A DNA stretch of 64,000 nucleotides from Ewingella sp049889095 (GTDB lineage: Bacteria; Pseudomonadota; Gammaproteobacteria; Enterobacterales; Enterobacteriaceae): assembly GCA_049889095.1 (NCBI GenBank), contig JBLJFK010000003.1. One strand, given 5' to 3'. A program made the translations under genes and the position numbers. Below, one piece after another: positions 36,800 to 45,345 of this stretch (within the stretch, counting starts at the first letter, position 1; each line of letters begins with the position of its first letter). The notes under the pieces were generated by a model, which saw only the letters and a list, made by a program, of their open reading frames with translations, did no database searches and was not told where the DNA came from.

Positions 36800-37159
36800 A
36801 TGAATAAAATGCTTCCAAAGCGCTCTGAAGAACCTGTTTTCTGGGGCCTATTCGGCGCAGGCGGTATGTGGAGTGCCATTTTTGCTCCAGTGATGATCCT
36901 GCTGGTGTGCTTTCTGTTACCGCTGGGCTTATTCCCGGGCGATGCATTGAGTTACCCGCGCGTCATGGCTTTTGCACATAGCTGGATCGGGCGACTGTTT
37001 CTATTACTTATGGTCGTTCTGCCGCTCTGGTGTGGCCTGCACAGGATCCACCACGCCATGCATGATGTGAAGATCCATGTCCCGGCAGGTAAGTGGGTGT
37101 TCTACGGGCTGGCATCTATCCTTACCATCGTGACGCTCATCGTTTTGATCAGAATTTAA
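36800..37159 (+). CDS. frdD: Fumarate reductase membrane subunit D
   Basis: The 119-residue anchor is the same length as E. coli FrdD, with three helices and the conserved KRSEEPVFWGLFGAGGMWSA and GLHRIHHAMHD. It is preceded by GGAGGAGAT. In E. coli the ampC promoter lies in this region; here no ampC follows, and blc comes next. Confidence 0.97.
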   Translation: MNKMLPKRSEEPVFWGLFGAGGMWSAIFAPVMILLVCFLLPLGLFPGDALSYPRVMAFAHSWIGRLFLLLMVVLPLWCGLHRIHHAMHDVKIHVPAGKWVFYGLASILTIVTLIVLIRI

Positions 37160-37169
37160 TCTTTCATCA

Positions 37170-37188
37170 CGGCCCGATCCTCGGGCCG
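37170..37188 (+). terminator. Terminator of the frd operon
   Basis: An 8-bp GC-rich stem (37170-37177 with 37181-37188) and a TCC loop are followed by CTTTCCC. The U tract is short but the stem is strong. Confidence 0.65.
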
Positions 37189-37262
37189 CTTTCCCATCGC
37201 TGTATTGCCTCTTTCTCTCATTTTTACCTACACTTAGAGAACACACTAAGGAAGGAACTGTT

Positions 37263-37790
37263 ATGCATATTTGGTCAAAAATCAGCGTTGTGCTGTCGGC
37301 GGTCATGTCTGTTGCCTGCAGCGTCACGCCGCCCTCCGACGTAAAAGTCGTTAATAACTTTGAATTAAACCGCTATCTCGGTACCTGGTATGAAGTCGCG
37401 CGGTTGGATCACAGCTTTGAAAGCGGGCTGGAGCAGGTGACGGCAAATTACAGCCTGCGCGAAGACGGCGGTGTAAAGGTCATAAACCGTGGTTTTAATA
37501 CGGAAAAGCAGAAGTGGCAGGAAAGTGAAGGTAAGGCCTATTTCACCGGGCCTACTTCACGCGCAGCACTTAAAGTCTCCTTCTTTGGCCCATTCTATGG
37601 CGGATACAACGTCATAGAACTCGACAAAGATTACCAATATGCGCTGGTTTGTGGTCCGAATAAAAGCTACCTGTGGATTTTATCGCGTACACCGGCGCTC
37701 AGCGATGGTGTGAAACAGAAATTGCTTAACACGGCTCAGCAATACGGCTTTGATACCAATAAGTTAGTTTGGGTTAAACAACCCGAATAA
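37263..37790 (+). CDS. blc: Outer-membrane lipocalin Blc
   Basis: The 175-residue bacterial lipocalin is anchored in the outer membrane by a lipid on Cys19 (signal SVAC). The lipocalin signature NRYLGTWYEVARLDH starts at about residue 37. Blc binds lysophospholipids and is sigma-S and stress induced in E. coli. GGAAGGAA lies just before the ATG at 37263. The sugE gene that normally follows in E. coli is missing; ecnB converges on blc. Confidence 0.95.
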   Translation: MHIWSKISVVLSAVMSVACSVTPPSDVKVVNNFELNRYLGTWYEVARLDHSFESGLEQVTANYSLREDGGVKVINRGFNTEKQKWQESEGKAYFTGPTSRAALKVSFFGPFYGGYNVIELDKDYQYALVCGPNKSYLWILSRTPALSDGVKQKLLNTAQQYGFDTNKLVWVKQPE

Positions 37791-37809
37791 AACATAGCGG
37801 AGAGAGGCA

Positions 37810-37833
37810 CTGCCTGCATGCTACTGCAGGCAG
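37810..37833. terminator. Hairpin between blc and ecnB
   Basis: A perfect 9-bp stem (CTGCCTGCA/TGCAGGCAG) lies between the two convergent genes. No run of T follows it on either strand, so its strength as a terminator is uncertain. Confidence 0.5.
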
Positions 37834-37869
37834 AATCTACATTAAGTGGGGCTTTTAGACGTAAAAAGA

Positions 37870-38004
37870 TTACTGCGCACTTTTTTGGATGGCTTGTCCG
37901 CCAGCAGAAACATCCTCACCCACGCCACGAGTGGTGTTACATGCAGTCAACGCACTAGACAATACCAAAACAGACAAAATAGCGAGAATACTTTTCTTCA
38001 GCAT
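37870..38004 (-). CDS. ecnB: Entericidin B family lipoprotein
   Basis: A 44-residue lipoprotein begins MLKKSILAILS and has the lipobox LTAC, lipidated at Cys22. The mature part NTTRGVGEDVSAGGQAI is the entericidin core. AGGAAGG lies upstream of the ATG at 38004. In E. coli EcnB is a sigma-S-induced toxic lipoprotein with EcnA as antidote. This family is widespread, and the toxin/antidote roles are inferred from E. coli. Confidence 0.88.
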   Translation of the reverse strand: MLKKSILAILSVLVLSSALTACNTTRGVGEDVSAGGQAIQKSAQ

Positions 38005-38121
38005 ATAAATTTCCTTCCTATAAGAGAATGTAAAGTACGACCCACTAAGTGTAGTAAAAAAACAGCAACGCGAGGTTTTAAAGAGGATTTTAGGAAAGAA
38101 GGTAAACAGCGGCTGAAAGGA

Positions 38122-38250
38122 TCAACTCTTTCTGGAGATAGCGCCACCCAGATGCTGGATGTCTTCACCAAAGCCGTGAACGGTATTGCAGCCATTTAGG
38201 GTAGCCAGCATCAGAACAGAAACCATGATAAACACCATTTTCTTCAACAT
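38122..38250 (-). CDS. ecnA: Entericidin A family lipoprotein
   Basis: A 42-residue lipoprotein has the lipobox LNGC and the mature core NTVHGFGEDIQHLGGAISRKS, closest to E. coli EcnA. It lies 117 bases upstream of ecnB, as in the E. coli ecnAB pair, between efp and blc. The ATG at 38250 is chosen because it puts a normal Lys-rich n-region in front of the hydrophobic stretch; a later ATG at residue 5 is possible. Confidence 0.82.
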   Translation of the reverse strand: MLKKMVFIMVSVLMLATLNGCNTVHGFGEDIQHLGGAISRKS

Positions 38251-38342
38251 CGTCAAGGTAATCCACCGAAAAAGTGATGAGTTGAAAGTCACGGCAGGCT
38301 TCAACCTGCCGCAGCTTTCACTGGCGTTATGTCGCTGTCGAC

Positions 38343-38909
38343 TTACTTAACGCGGGAAACGTATTCGCCAGAGCGGGTGTCACAACGGACAATTTCGCCA
38401 ATCTGTACGAATAATGGAACCTTAACTACGGCGCCAGTGCTCAGGGTCGCAGGCTTGCCGCCAGTACCGGCAGTATCACCTTTCAGACCTGGGTCGGTTT
38501 CGATAACTTCTGCTTCGATGAAGTTCGGTGGCTGAACAGCGATAGGACGACCATCCCACAGAGTGATGATACATTCTGCATTATCCTGTAGCCATTTCAC
38601 CGCATCAGCAACGGGTTTAGCGTCAACCTGATGCTGTTCGAACGTTTCAGGGTGCATGAAGTGGTAGAACTCACCGTCGTTGTACAGGTAAGTCATGTTG
38701 GTATCTACCACGTCTGCACCTTCACAGGTGTCAGTAGATTTGAACGTTTTTTCTACGCGGGAGCCGGTCAGCAGACGACGCATTTTCACACGTGCAAAAG
38801 CCTGACCTTTGCCTGGTTTTACGAACACACTGTCTTCGATAGCGTAAGGCTCGTTTTCGAAGATGATTTTAAGACCCGGACGGAAATCGTTGCTAGAATA
38901 AGTCGCCAT
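38343..38909 (-). CDS. efp: Translation elongation factor P
   Basis: The 188-residue EF-P has three OB-like domains and relieves ribosome stalling at polyproline. The modified lysine is Lys34 in KPGKGQAF; EpmA and EpmB, which act on it, are encoded at 32576 and 38947. The ATG at 38909 is divergent from epmB, only 37 bases away, so the two share one short regulatory region. Confidence 0.98.
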   Translation of the reverse strand: MATYSSNDFRPGLKIIFENEPYAIEDSVFVKPGKGQAFARVKMRRLLTGSRVEKTFKSTDTCEGADVVDTNMTYLYNDGEFYHFMHPETFEQHQVDAKPVADAVKWLQDNAECIITLWDGRPIAVQPPNFIEAEVIETDPGLKGDTAGTGGKPATLSTGAVVKVPLFVQIGEIVRCDTRSGEYVSRVK

Positions 38910-38946
38910 GATGGCCCTCTAATTTTAAACTGGTATTAGCCAAAAA

Positions 38947-39975
38947 ATGGCAAACATTGTAACCCTAAATACGCCATTTAGAGAAGATTGGTTGTATCAA
39001 CTCGGCGATGTTATTACAGACCCGGATGAACTGCTTACTCTTCTGGCACTTAACGATAATGCAGAGCTGCAAAAAGGGCGTGATGCGCGTCGTTTGTTCC
39101 CGCTACGCGTTCCGCGCGCCTTTGTGGCACGCATGCAACCGGGTAATCCCAACGATCCTTTACTGTTGCAGGTTCTGACAGCACGCGAGGAGTTTATCGC
39201 AGCACCGGGCTTTACGACCGACCCACTCGACGAGCAACACAGTATCGTCCCGGGGTTACTGCACAAATATAACAATCGCGCACTGTTGCTGGTCAAAGGC
39301 GGCTGTGCGGTAAATTGCCGCTACTGCTTCCGTCGTCATTTTCCGTATCAGGAAAACCAGGGAAATAAGGCCAACTGGATTAAGGCGCTGGATTATATCC
39401 ACTCACACCCTGAACTCGATGAAATTATTTTCTCTGGGGGTGATCCGCTGATGGCGAAAGATCGCGAACTGGACTGGCTGATCACAGAATTGGAAGCCAT
39501 AGCGCATATCAAACGGCTGCGGATCCATAGTCGTTTACCGGTAGTGATACCGGCACGCATCACGCCGACGCTTTGCCAACGGCTGAGTGTGTCACGTCTT
39601 CAGGTGTTGATGGTGACCCATATCAATCACGCCAACGAAATTGATGAAGAACTTTGCCATAGTATGACGCGGCTGAAAAAGTCCGGCGTAACACTGCTCA
39701 ATCAAAGCGTATTGCTGCGTGGTGTTAATGATTGCGCCGAGACTCTCGCACAGCTGAGCAACGCATTATTCAATGCGGGGATCCTGCCGTATTACATTCA
39801 CGTATTGGATAAGGTACAGGGCGCAGCGCATTTCATGGTCGGTGACGATGAAGCTCGGGTGATCATGAAAGGGCTGATGAGCCGAGTTTCCGGCTATATG
39901 GTACCTAAACTGACGCGTGAGATCGGCGGTGAGCCAAGTAAAACCATTTTGGATTTACGGCTTAAGCAGTCCTGA
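38947..39975 (+). CDS. epmB: L-lysine 2,3-aminomutase EpmB
   Basis: EpmB is a radical-SAM, PLP-dependent enzyme that makes (R)-beta-lysine for EF-P modification. The radical-SAM cysteines lie in CAVNCRYCF (C-x3-C-x2-C), and the PLP/lysine region is toward the C-terminus (HVLDKVQGAAHF). The length equals E. coli (342). It diverges from efp. Confidence 0.97.
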   Translation: MANIVTLNTPFREDWLYQLGDVITDPDELLTLLALNDNAELQKGRDARRLFPLRVPRAFVARMQPGNPNDPLLLQVLTAREEFIAAPGFTTDPLDEQHSIVPGLLHKYNNRALLLVKGGCAVNCRYCFRRHFPYQENQGNKANWIKALDYIHSHPELDEIIFSGGDPLMAKDRELDWLITELEAIAHIKRLRIHSRLPVVIPARITPTLCQRLSVSRLQVLMVTHINHANEIDEELCHSMTRLKKSGVTLLNQSVLLRGVNDCAETLAQLSNALFNAGILPYYIHVLDKVQGAAHFMVGDDEARVIMKGLMSRVSGYMVPKLTREIGGEPSKTILDLRLKQS

Positions 39976-39996
39976 ATTCAATGAAAGCCTGAATCA

Positions 39997-40024
39997 AAAA
40001 GGGATGCCTGATGGCATCCCTTTT
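39997..40024. terminator. Terminator between epmB and yjeI
   Basis: A perfect 12-bp stem (39997-40008 with 40013-40024) with a TGAT loop starts with AAAA and ends with TTTT. It serves both convergent genes. Confidence 0.88.
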
Positions 40025-40060
40025 ACTCTTTGCGTCTTGCTCAGGAGAAAGTCTGTCCGC

Positions 40061-40405
40061 TTAAGGACACTTATACACCTGGCCAACCATTTTGCTGTCT
40101 ACCGGCACGAAGCTGGACAGTAACTTTTGTGTCGGGCTGTTTGCACCGTAAATAGTGTTGCCACCCATTGATGCCGCTTTGTTACGCAGATCGTTTGCCG
40201 CGCCGCGCATTGAACTGCCGTCACCGCCACTACCTGAGAACCAATTGCTTTGCGCGCCGGTAACGTTTCCGATGAGCTGGCATTCGCTGCCAGGTTTAGT
40301 ATCGGTGAATTTTACCTGCTGGCCCGCTGCATCAAGCTGATGAGTGGTACTGCACCCGGCAAGCAACATGGCAGCTGACAGACCCAGTAACATTTTAATC
40401 CGCAT
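40061..40405 (-). CDS. yjeI: DUF4156 lipoprotein YjeI
   Basis: The 114-residue lipoprotein has a signal peptide ending LLAGC (Cys18) and a conserved body (GSECQLIGNVTG, GSMRGAANDLRNKAA, VGQVYKCP). E. coli YjeI has the same layout and no known function. The start is ATG at 40405 with GGGGAAA upstream; a longer upstream frame has no support. It lies between epmB and groL, as in E. coli. Confidence 0.88.
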   Translation of the reverse strand: MRIKMLLGLSAAMLLAGCSTTHQLDAAGQQVKFTDTKPGSECQLIGNVTGAQSNWFSGSGGDGSSMRGAANDLRNKAASMGGNTIYGANSPTQKLLSSFVPVDSKMVGQVYKCP

Positions 40406-40607
40406 CACTTTCCCCATTTGATATTGAAATCTCATAAAGCCTATCAGAGAACGTTCGGTTCTCTTAGGCATCCGTTGCCACGTTTGCCTAAGGTTCAACG
40501 CGTTACCTGAGATAAACAGGCAATGGCGATAGGCGACAGTTTACACGTTAAACGCTAAAGACAATGAGAGTTATCTTACTGAACCGAACAAAAAAAGGGC
40601 AAATAAA

Positions 40608-40633
40608 AAACCCGGCCATAAATGACCGGGTTT
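40608..40633 (-). terminator. Terminator of groSL
   Basis: AAACCCGG (40608-40615) pairs with CCGGGTTT (40626-40633), with further CAT/ATG pairing in the loop. The minus strand continues in a T-rich tail (TTTTTTATTTGCCC). Confidence 0.85.
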
Positions 40634-40695
40634 CTTCAACATATAAAAGGCTTGCGCCATTCATACGCCTAGCGGATAAACGCCAGGGGGAATGA

Positions 40696-42342
40696 TTACA
40701 TCATGCCGCCCATACCGCCCATACCACCCATACCGCCAGCACCGCCCATGTCGCCTTTATCATCTTTCGCTAGGTCGGTGATCATGCACTCGGTGGTGAT
40801 CATCAGGCCAGCGACAGAAGACGCGAACTGCAGCGCAGAACGGGTCACTTTAGTTGGGTCAAGAATACCCATCGCGATCATGTCGCCGTACTCTTCGGTG
40901 TAAGCGTTGTAGCCGAAGCTGCCTTCGCCTGCTTTCACTTTGTTCGCGATAACAGAGGCTTCTTCACCGGCGTTAACCACGATCTGACGCAGTGGAGATT
41001 CCATCGCGCGCAGTGCAACACGAATACCCACGTTCTGGTCTTCGTTGTCGCCTTTCAGGCCTGCCAGGCTGTGAGCAACGCGAATCAGCGCAACACCACC
41101 ACCGGCAACCACGCCTTCTTCAACAGCAGCACGGGTTGCGTGCAGCGCATCTTCAACGCGGGCTTTCTTCTCTTTCATTTCAACTTCAGTCGCAGCGCCA
41201 ACTTTCAGAACGGCTACGCCGCCTGCCAGTTTAGCCACACGCTCTTGCAGTTTTTCACGGTCGTAATCAGACGTTGCTTCTTCAATCTGCTGACGGATCT
41301 GAGTAACACGGCCCTGGATAGTCGCTTCTTCGCCAACACCGTCGATGATGATGGTGGTGTCTTTGTTGATAACAACACGTTTAGCCTGACCCATGTCTTC
41401 CAGGGTGGCTTTTTCCAGTTCCAGACCAATCTCTTCAGAGATAACGGTAGCGCCAGTTAGGGTTGCGATGTCCTGCAACATAGCTTTACGACGGTCGCCG
41501 AAGCCAGGTGCTTTAACCGCAGCCACTTTCACAATTCCACGCATGGTGTTCACAACCAGAGTCGCCAGGGCTTCGCCTTCAACGTCTTCAGCAATGATCA
41601 GCAGTGGTTTGCCGGCTTTAGCAACGGCTTCCAGCACTGGCAGCATTTCGCGAATATTAGAAATCTTTTTGTCAGCCAGCAGAATGAACGGACTTTCCAG
41701 TTCAATTGAGCCGGTTTCTGGCTTGTTGATGAAGTACGGAGACAGATAGCCACGGTCAAACTGCATACCTTCAACCACGTCCAGCTCATCTTGCAAGCCG
41801 GTACCTTCTTCAACAGTGATAACGCCTTCTTTGCCAACTTTTTCCATCGCTTCAGCGATCAATTTACCGACGGTTTCATCGGAGTTAGCAGAGATAGTCC
41901 CTACCTGCGCGATAGCTTTAGAATCCGAGCAAGGCACTGACAGTTTTTTCAGCTCTTCAACAGCAGCGATAACCGCTTTGTCGATACCGCGTTTCAGGTC
42001 CATCGGGTTCATGCCAGCTGCAACAGCCTTCAGACCTTCAGTAATGATGGACTGCGCCAGCACGGTTGCAGTAGTCGTACCGTCACCCGCTGCATCATTC
42101 GCTTTAGATGCTACTTCTTTGACCATCTGTGCGCCCATGTTTTCGAACTTATCTTCCAGTTCGATTTCACGTGCAACAGAGACACCATCTTTAGTGATGC
42201 TCGGTGCGCCGAATGATTTGTCCAGGATAACGTTACGGCCTTTAGGGCCCAGAGTAACTTTAACTGCATCAGCAAGGATGTTTACGCCACGCAACATTTT
42301 TACACGAGCGTCGTTGCCGAATTTTACGTCTTTAGCTGCCAT
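40696..42342 (-). CDS. groL: Chaperonin GroEL
   Basis: The 548-residue 60-kDa chaperonin has the usual enterobacterial length and ends in GGM repeats. The ATP-binding DGTTTATVLAQ and the intermediate-domain hinges are intact. With GroES it folds proteins in a double-ring cage. It follows groS after 50 bases in the heat-shock operon. Confidence 0.99.
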   Translation of the reverse strand: MAAKDVKFGNDARVKMLRGVNILADAVKVTLGPKGRNVILDKSFGAPSITKDGVSVAREIELEDKFENMGAQMVKEVASKANDAAGDGTTTATVLAQSIITEGLKAVAAGMNPMDLKRGIDKAVIAAVEELKKLSVPCSDSKAIAQVGTISANSDETVGKLIAEAMEKVGKEGVITVEEGTGLQDELDVVEGMQFDRGYLSPYFINKPETGSIELESPFILLADKKISNIREMLPVLEAVAKAGKPLLIIAEDVEGEALATLVVNTMRGIVKVAAVKAPGFGDRRKAMLQDIATLTGATVISEEIGLELEKATLEDMGQAKRVVINKDTTIIIDGVGEEATIQGRVTQIRQQIEEATSDYDREKLQERVAKLAGGVAVLKVGAATEVEMKEKKARVEDALHATRAAVEEGVVAGGGVALIRVAHSLAGLKGDNEDQNVGIRVALRAMESPLRQIVVNAGEEASVIANKVKAGEGSFGYNAYTEEYGDMIAMGILDPTKVTRSALQFASSVAGLMITTECMITDLAKDDKGDMGGAGGMGGMGGMGGMM

Positions 42343-42392
42343 TGTTATTTACCTTCAATTCGTTCAGTTCAGAAAAAGTGATCAGGAGCGGA

Positions 42393-42686
42393 TTACGCTT
42401 CGACGATGGCCAGAATGTCGCTTTCGGACATGATCAACACTTCTTCATTGTCGATCTTTTCTGCTTTCACGCCGTAACCGTCGTTGAAAATAACGATGTC
42501 GCCAACTTTAACGTCCAGCGCTTTCACTTCACCATTTTCCAGGATGCGACCATGACCGACGGCCAAGATTTCACCGCGGGTAGATTTACCAGCAGCAGAG
42601 CCAGTCAGAACGATGCCGCCAGCGGATTTGGATTCAACTTCTTTACGCTTGACGATAACGCGGTCATGCAATGGACGAATTTTCAT
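42393..42686 (-). CDS. groS: Co-chaperonin GroES
   Basis: The 97-residue co-chaperonin forms the heptameric lid of GroEL. MKIRPLHDRVIVKRKEVESK and the mobile loop GGIVLTGSAAGKSTRG (about residues 17-34) are typical. It is the first gene of groSL, with AGGAGAG before the ATG and a sigma-32 promoter at 42771-42797. Confidence 0.99.
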   Translation of the reverse strand: MKIRPLHDRVIVKRKEVESKSAGGIVLTGSAAGKSTRGEILAVGHGRILENGEVKALDVKVGDIVIFNDGYGVKAEKIDNEEVLIMSESDILAIVEA

Positions 42687-42770
42687 TGATAACTCTCCTG
42701 TGAGCGGGGTCCATAACTATTTTAGGTTTGAATGCCTGACAGTTATCTGCCAGGCCTCGTGGTTTGTTTA

Positions 42771-42797
42771 ATGGGGGCGTTACGCCACCCTTCAAGG
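42771..42797 (-). promoter_or_regulatory. Sigma-32 heat-shock promoter of groSL
   Basis: On the minus strand CCCCTTGAAG precedes CCCCATTA with a 13-bp spacer, which fits the sigma-32 consensus (CTTGAAA, 13-15 bp, CCCCATNT) and the E. coli groE promoter. Confidence 0.88.
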
Positions 42798-42901
42798 GGA
42801 GAAAACAAAAAAAACGCTTTTTCTTTTCCATTTCAAAAATCGCTTAGTGGACATTTGAAGCCTCCCTATCAACAATAAATTAACAATCGACGCCGCGAAT
42901 C

Positions 42902-43393
42902 TTAACGATCGCGACGATCAATGTCGTCCTCTTTTTCAGGCGAGATCAGACGCTCATGCTGTTCATCAGTACGTTTAAACTCACCCTCGAAAGTATTCCC
43001 GGTCGGCTGGCTTTTTCCCCAATTGCCGCCAGAACGAACAATATTGAGATGCGGCATCAGTTTTAGCGTCAGGGATTTCTGCACCGGCGGCAATAAAAGC
43101 AACAACCCCAGGAAGTCAGTAAAAAAGCCGGGGATCAACAATAAGAAACCAGCCATCACCAGTGATACGCTTTTAACCATTTCGGCAGCCGGGCTTTCAC
43201 CAGCAGCGAGTTTCTGTTGCAGCTGCATAAAGGTTTTCATGCCCTGATTTTTTACCAGGGACACGCCCACGCAGGAGGTGAAGACCACCAGCAGCAAGGT
43301 CATGGCGACGCCAATAAAGGCGGCCACCTTGATAAATAGGGTTATTTCGATGTAAGCCAACAGAAATAATAGCAATAACGGTAACCAGCGCAC
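42902..43393 (-). CDS. fxsA: Membrane protein FxsA
   Basis: The 163-residue cytoplasmic-membrane protein has three to four hydrophobic helices in the first 110 residues and a charged tail ending EKEDDIDRRDR. E. coli FxsA (158 aa) blocks exclusion of phage T7 by the F plasmid when overexpressed; its normal role is unknown. It lies between groSL and aspA, with yjeH of E. coli absent. Confidence 0.93.
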   Translation of the reverse strand: MRWLPLLLLFLLAYIEITLFIKVAAFIGVAMTLLLVVFTSCVGVSLVKNQGMKTFMQLQQKLAAGESPAAEMVKSVSLVMAGFLLLIPGFFTDFLGLLLLLPPVQKSLTLKLMPHLNIVRSGGNWGKSQPTGNTFEGEFKRTDEQHERLISPEKEDDIDRRDR

Positions 43394-43769
43394 CGCATTC
43401 TCCTCGTGATGAAGTCCCGGTTAGCCCAAAGTCGCGCCATTCCAGAACTATAAAATAAGGCCTGGAATGATCTGCATGATCGCAACGCTCCAGGCTTGTC
43501 TACAATGAAATGGTAGCGAAGACCGCTGTTTTCAACCTGCGCTGAAGATTTAATTCGTTGAACGAATGATTTGTGAGAGTTCTCACAGATACAGAAATAG
43601 ATGCCCCGTAACAGTGCAAGAGAGTGATCTTAGTACGTGCAATTCGCTAACAGCAGCATATGATCGCCTTCGTCGTAGTAACAACGGTTGATCGTTTTTA
43701 ATTTCCCGCTGTTAGTAACATAATTATTAACATCGCATAACGCGTTTCCGCACCAAAAAGAAGGTTCTC
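43394..43769. other. Intergenic region between fxsA and aspA
   Basis: These 376 bases hold no gene that I can support. The right half is the aspA regulatory region, with a perfect CRP palindrome at 43572-43587; the left part should hold the divergent fxsA promoter. No strong -35/-10 pair stood out. Confidence 0.5.
43569..43590 (+). promoter_or_regulatory. CRP-binding site of aspA
   Basis: TGTGA-GAGTTC-TCACA (43572-43587) is a perfect CRP palindrome, about 183 bases before the aspA start. E. coli aspA is activated by CRP, so this is very likely functional. Confidence 0.85.
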
Positions 43770-45206
43770 ATGTCAAATACGATTCGTATCGAGGAAGATC
43801 TGCTGGGTACTCGCGAAGTTCCAGCCGAGGCTTATTATGGAATTCACACCCTGCGGGCAATTGAAAACTTCTACATCAGCAACACTAAAATCAGCGATGT
43901 ACCGGAATTTGTCCGGGGCATGGTGATGGTTAAGAAAGCAGCCGCATTAGCGAATAAAGAGCTGCAGACCATCCCCCGTCATATCGCAGACATTATCATT
44001 CAGGCTTGCGATGAGGTCCTCGACAAAGGCAAATGCATGGATCAGTTCCCGATTGACGTCTTTCAGGGCGGCGCGGGCACTTCGGTTAATATGAACACCA
44101 ATGAAGTTCTGGCAAACATTGGCCTCGAACTGATGGGCCACCAGAAAGGTGATTATCAGTATCTAAACCCGAACGACCATCTGAATAAATGTCAGTCCAC
44201 CAATGATGCTTATCCAACCGGTTTCCGGATCGCGGTTTACGCCTCCTTACTGAAACTCATTGACGCGATCACCCAACTTGGCGACGGTTTTGAGCATAAA
44301 GCCACAGAGTTCCAAAACATCATAAAGATGGGCCGTACACAGTTGCAGGACGCCGTACCGATGACACTCGGTCAGGAGTTCCATGCCTTCAATGTGCTGC
44401 TCAAAGAAGAAACCCGCAACTTACTGCGTAACGGCGAACTACTGCTGGAAGTGAATCTCGGTGCGACCGCCATCGGTACCCGCCTGAATACGCCGGACGG
44501 TTATCAGCAGTTGGCCGTAGAGAAACTGGCCGAAGTCAGCAACCTGGCCTGCGTACCCGCAGAAGACCTGATCGAGGCCACCTCAGACTGTGGGGCCTAC
44601 GTTATGGTTCACAGTTCACTTAAACGCCTTGCGGTTAAGCTGTCTAAAATCTGCAATGACTTACGCTTACTCTCTTCAGGTCCACGTGCTGGCCTGAATG
44701 AAATCAATTTGCCAGAGTTACAGGCCGGTTCTTCCATCATGCCAGCCAAAGTTAACCCGGTGATCCCTGAAGTAGTGAACCAAGTCTGTTTCAAAGTTAT
44801 CGGAAACGATATCTGCGTAACGATGGCAGCCGAAGCTGGCCAGCTCCAGTTGAACGTTATGGAGCCGGTTATCGGCCAGGCGATGTTTGAATCCATCCAT
44901 ATTTTGACTAATGCTTGCTACAATCTGCTGGAAAAATGCATTAACGGCATTACGGCTAATAAAGAAGTCTGCGAATTCTACGTATTTAACTCCATTGGTA
45001 TCGTGACTTATCTGAACCCGTTCATCGGCCACCACAATGGCGATATCGTCGGTAAGATATGTGCGGAAACAGGCAAGAGTGTACGGGAAGTTGTACTGGA
45101 ACGCGGGCTACTCACGGAAGCAGAGCTGGATGACATATTCTCAATCGAGAACCTGATGCACCCGGCTTATAAAGCAAAACGCTATACGGATGAAAATGAA
45201 CAGTAG
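43770..45206 (+). CDS. aspA: Aspartate ammonia-lyase
   Basis: AspA deaminates L-aspartate to fumarate and ammonia and feeds anaerobic fumarate respiration. At 478 residues it matches E. coli exactly in length. The superfamily signature GSSIMPAKVNP, which carries the catalytic Ser loop, is intact, as are TSVNMNTNEV and MGRTQLQDAVP. It precedes dcuA, the aspartate/fumarate/succinate carrier, behind a strong terminator. Confidence 0.98.
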   Translation: MSNTIRIEEDLLGTREVPAEAYYGIHTLRAIENFYISNTKISDVPEFVRGMVMVKKAAALANKELQTIPRHIADIIIQACDEVLDKGKCMDQFPIDVFQGGAGTSVNMNTNEVLANIGLELMGHQKGDYQYLNPNDHLNKCQSTNDAYPTGFRIAVYASLLKLIDAITQLGDGFEHKATEFQNIIKMGRTQLQDAVPMTLGQEFHAFNVLLKEETRNLLRNGELLLEVNLGATAIGTRLNTPDGYQQLAVEKLAEVSNLACVPAEDLIEATSDCGAYVMVHSSLKRLAVKLSKICNDLRLLSSGPRAGLNEINLPELQAGSSIMPAKVNPVIPEVVNQVCFKVIGNDICVTMAAEAGQLQLNVMEPVIGQAMFESIHILTNACYNLLEKCINGITANKEVCEFYVFNSIGIVTYLNPFIGHHNGDIVGKICAETGKSVREVVLERGLLTEAELDDIFSIENLMHPAYKAKRYTDENEQ

Positions 45207-45228
45207 CAGAATCACCACGTAGCCACTT

Positions 45229-45264
45229 AAGGCTCGTTGTTCTCACGAACAACGAGCCTTTTTA
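45229..45264 (+). terminator. Strong terminator between aspA and dcuA
   Basis: A perfect 14-bp stem (45229-45242 with 45247-45260) with a TCAC loop is followed by TTTT. Some read-through into dcuA is known in E. coli. Confidence 0.9.
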
Positions 45265-45345
45265 CTTTGCACATAACAACAATTATACAACATCTCATTT
45301 TCATTTTATTTCCTTGGCAGATGCAGGAACAATGGGCGAACAACT

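Noticed and set aside
38122..38304. 60-residue version of EcnA with an upstream start at 38304
   Set aside because: It would put 18 extra residues in front of the signal peptide and destroy its normal n-region; the ATG at 38250 fits the family.
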